NCBI GenBank assembly: GCA_965277695.1
Contig: CBDIDQ010000134.1
Location: 66,169-130,168, forward strand
Source: JABSOG01 sp965277695
Lineage (GTDB): Bacteria; Pseudomonadota; Gammaproteobacteria; Enterobacterales; Alteromonadaceae
Direction: 5' to 3'
Length of the DNA stretch: 64,000 nt
The translations under genes were made by a program, and so were the position numbers. How positions within the stretch are numbered: position 1 is the stretch's first letter; each line of letters opens with the position of its first letter. The notes under the pieces are model-generated. The model was given only the letters and a program-made list of their open reading frames with translations, was not told where the DNA came from and made no database searches. Shown one piece after another: positions 62,079 to 64,000 of this stretch.

Positions 62079-62220
62079 CGACGCACTCACCAAAACAACT
62101 CAATTTCCCAAAACTTTCGCCGTTTTAAATATATCCCCGATTGGACTGGCGTTTTTTTGCCCAGCGCTAATACTTTGTAAGCACAAATGTCTAATTCCCG
62201 TAGAAAAAGCAGGGGGTTTG

Positions 62221-62229
62221 GTGGTAGAA
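62221..62229 (+). promoter_or_regulatory. Extended -10 upstream of nqrA
   Basis: TGGTAGAAT (TAGAAT at 62224-62229) is an extended -10 with no good -35. It is about 190 nt before nqrA. Confidence 0.35.
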
Positions 62230-62420
62230 TCCCGCCCCAAATCGAATCTAATTTTGACTGTGGTTTTATTAATCAATTTCAATGAGTTCTCTAATACTGT
62301 TTTGAGTCGCCATCAGCGCGACACTTAATGATGACAGTCGATGATTAGTAAAGCACCAGCAATTGCTGCTACAGCAAAGAACCCTTTATTTCTTAATTTT
62401 TAAAATCAAAAGCGAAGCGT

Positions 62421-63764
62421 ATGATGAAATTGAAAAAAGGCTTGGATATCCCCATCAAGGGATCTCCTCAGCAGGTCATCCATGATGGGCCTGTAATAAA
62501 AACCGTTGCCATCCTCGGTGAGGAATATAATGGTATGCGGCCCTCCATGAAAATCCGCGTAGGTGACCGAGTGCAAAAGGGTCAGGTCATCTTTGAAGAT
62601 AAAAAAACCGCAGGCGTTAAGTTTACCGCACCTGCTAGCGGTGAAGTTATCGAAGTCAACCGTGGCTCAAAACGAGTTTTGCAGTCCGTGGTGATTAAAA
62701 TCGAAGGTAACCAACAAGTGACCTTTGATAAATATGACAGCGCTGAACTTGGCCGCTTAGCGCGTGACAAAGTGGTCGAAAACCTAGTCGCTTCTGGCTT
62801 ATGGACTGCCTTTCGCACTCGGCCTTTTAGCAAGGTGCCAGCCATAGATGCTGAGCCTGCTGCTATTTTCGTTACTGCAATGGACACCAACCCATTGGCC
62901 GCTGATGCCGATTTGGTGATCAAAGAAAACGAAGCTGCTTTTAAACACGGTGTCACCTTGCTTTCTCGCCTGACCTCAGGCAATGTTCATGTTTGTAAAC
63001 GCGCTGGCAGCACTATTGGTGCGGTATCGGTTAACAACGTTAAAGAACATCAAATTGACGGTCCTCACCCAGCGGGTTTAGCTGGCACGCATATCCATTT
63101 AATTGACCCAGTAGATGCTGGCAAAACTGTATGGTCAGTGGGTTATCAGGATGTGATGGCGTTTGGTACTTTGTTCACCACTGGTGAACTCAATTCAAGC
63201 CGAGTGATTTCTCTGGCCGGTCCTACGGTTAAAAACCCTCGTCTTATCCGCACACAAATTGGTGCTAATACCACTGAATTGACTGCCGGTGAGCTTGAAG
63301 GCGACGACAATCGCGTTATTTCTGGCTCTGTGTTGTCAGGGGCGACGGCTAATGGTGTTCACGGCTATTTAGGTCGCTACCATTTGCAAGTGTCTGTTTT
63401 GGCAGAAGGGCGCGAAAAAGAGCTGTTGGGCTGGATTGCGCCGGGCTCAGACAAATTCTCAGTGACTCGTTCATTTATCTCTCATTTAAATCCTAAGCGT
63501 TTATTCGATATGACCACCAGCACAGGTGGTTCAGATCGTGCCATGGTGCCACTGGGCAACTATGAAAGAGTGATGCCGCTAGATTTGCTACCGACCTTGT
63601 TGTTACGTGACTTATTGTCAGGTGATACCGATGGCGCGGCGAGCCTTGGCTGCCTAGAGCTGGATGAAGAAGATTTGGCACTGTGTACGTTTGTTTGTCC
63701 GGGTAAATATGAGTACGGACCAATCTTGCGTGAATGTCTCGACACTATTGAGAAGGAAGGCTAG
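62421..63764 (+). CDS. nqrA: Na+-translocating NADH:quinone reductase subunit A
   Basis: The 447-residue protein matches Vibrio NqrA throughout (LKKGLDIPIKGSPQQVI, WTAFRTRPFSKVPAID, FVTAMDTNPLAA, DGPHPAGLAGTH, GNYERVMPLDLLPTLLLRDL, FVCPGKYEYG). It is the peripheral quinone-site subunit of the Na+-pumping respiratory complex. It starts the nqr operon. Confidence 0.97.
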   Translation: MMKLKKGLDIPIKGSPQQVIHDGPVIKTVAILGEEYNGMRPSMKIRVGDRVQKGQVIFEDKKTAGVKFTAPASGEVIEVNRGSKRVLQSVVIKIEGNQQVTFDKYDSAELGRLARDKVVENLVASGLWTAFRTRPFSKVPAIDAEPAAIFVTAMDTNPLAADADLVIKENEAAFKHGVTLLSRLTSGNVHVCKRAGSTIGAVSVNNVKEHQIDGPHPAGLAGTHIHLIDPVDAGKTVWSVGYQDVMAFGTLFTTGELNSSRVISLAGPTVKNPRLIRTQIGANTTELTAGELEGDDNRVISGSVLSGATANGVHGYLGRYHLQVSVLAEGREKELLGWIAPGSDKFSVTRSFISHLNPKRLFDMTTSTGGSDRAMVPLGNYERVMPLDLLPTLLLRDLLSGDTDGAASLGCLELDEEDLALCTFVCPGKYEYGPILRECLDTIEKEG

Positions 63765-63766
63765 CA

Positions 63767-64000
63767 ATGGGCTTAAAACAGTTTCTTGAAAATATCGAAC
63801 CGCAGTTTGAAGCGGGCGGTAAATATGAAAAATGGTATGCGTTGTACGAAGCCTTCGCCACCATTATGTATACGCCGGGTTTGGTGACTAAAACCAGCTC
63901 GCATGTACGAGATAATATCGATTTAAAACGCATCATGATCATGGTTTGGCTGGCGGTATTTCCGGCGATGTTCTTTGGCATGTACAACATCGGCGTACAG
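63767..64000 (+). CDS. nqrB: NADH:quinone reductase subunit B, N-terminus only
   Basis: The frame from ATG 63767 gives 78 codons up to the window end without a stop: MGLKQFLENIEPQFEAGGKYEKWYALYEA and a first membrane helix, matching NqrB. It starts two bases after the nqrA stop with GAAGGA upstream. The gene is cut by the window edge. Confidence 0.93.
   Translation, partial: MGLKQFLENIEPQFEAGGKYEKWYALYEAFATIMYTPGLVTKTSSHVRDNIDLKRIMIMVWLAVFPAMFFGMYNIGVQ

Larger units (their letters stand above)
61961..62420. other. Intergenic region upstream of nqrA with palindromes
   Basis: The 460-nt region holds CGTTGCCA/TGGCAACG arms (61982-62023), the REP-like element at 62037-62078 and an extended -10 at 62221-62229. 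A 96-codon frame across 62038-62328 looks non-coding. Confidence 0.5.

Noticed and set aside
62038..62328. 96-codon frame upstream of nqrA
   Set aside because: It crosses the REP-like palindrome, lacks a ribosome site and shows no family features.

Overview
The window is one stretch of a gammaproteobacterial chromosome, most like the Alteromonadales/Shewanella side of the class. I base this on the gene order tpiA-secG-tRNA(Leu)-tRNA(fMet)-rimP-nusA-infB-rbfA-truB-rpsO-pnp-nlpI, on a Na+-NQR operon, a FabV-type enoyl-ACP reductase, a Vibrio/Shewanella-style TtpC-TonB2 energy-coupling operon, and high similarity to the E. coli forms of the core proteins. Species is not determinable by reading. 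No insertion sequence, prophage, integrase, rRNA or CRISPR array was seen. Coding density is high and the accessory material is mostly small operons.

Layout. 1-12.4 kb: housekeeping translation and RNA-processing block, with two tRNAs and several intrinsic terminators. 12.5-15.7 kb: nlpI lipoprotein, an envelope TPR protein with an HEXXH...DEY zinc-peptidase signature, a ComEA-like DNA-binding protein and a purine-rich tract with a tiny ORF. 15.7-18.4 kb: an EAL-like/HDOD signalling protein, then a two-gene unit of a small NrtS-like membrane protein and a membrane-less chemotaxis-type signalling protein. 18.8-23.8 kb: six-gene DUF3450-TtpC-ExbB2-ExbD2-TonB2-TPR operon. 24.8-27.2 kb: RiPP-type operon hvfA-hvfB-hvfC, whose precursor carries seven tandem double EGKCG motifs (14 Cys). 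27.2-35.1 kb: patatin phospholipase, exported methyltransferase-like protein, hydrolase, a PepSY-PhoP-PhoQ-like sensory operon and small conserved genes. 35.2-39.4 kb: a 1421-residue beta-propeller/PAS/GGDEF/EAL sensor. 39.7-43.1 kb: exported peptidase-like hydrolase overlapping a NatAB-type ABC exporter. 43.1-48.3 kb: GNAT, a small RsmS/YbaM-like gene, ComFB, HemJ, ClcA, DUF6776, ErpA with an IscR-type site, and a 56-residue membrane protein. 48.6-50.1 kb: LuxR-type and XRE-type regulators. 50.3-55 kb: AmpG-like transporter, cyclophilin, YajG-like lipoprotein and RlmG. 55-59.6 kb: BolA, a TakP-like TRAP transporter with a frameshifted binding protein, and FabV. 59.8-64 kb: Fur-box-linked TonB-dependent receptor and the start of the nqr operon, cut by the window end.

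How the parts fit. Metal and envelope themes recur: a TonB energy module without its own receptor, a Fur-type receptor promoter, ErpA under a type 1 IscR motif, and an MNIO-type copper-chelator RiPP operon. Cyclic-di-GMP themes also recur: an intact GGDEF/EAL sensor, a degenerate GGDEF, a degenerate EAL-HDOD protein and ComFB. Two kinds of non-coding structure stand out: REP-like palindromes in gene tails, and short tandem repeats of 10-12 nt (often 12) at many low-constraint sites. Three very small genes (44004-44180, 48078-48248 and, tentatively, 15535-15621) are called here by reading alone.
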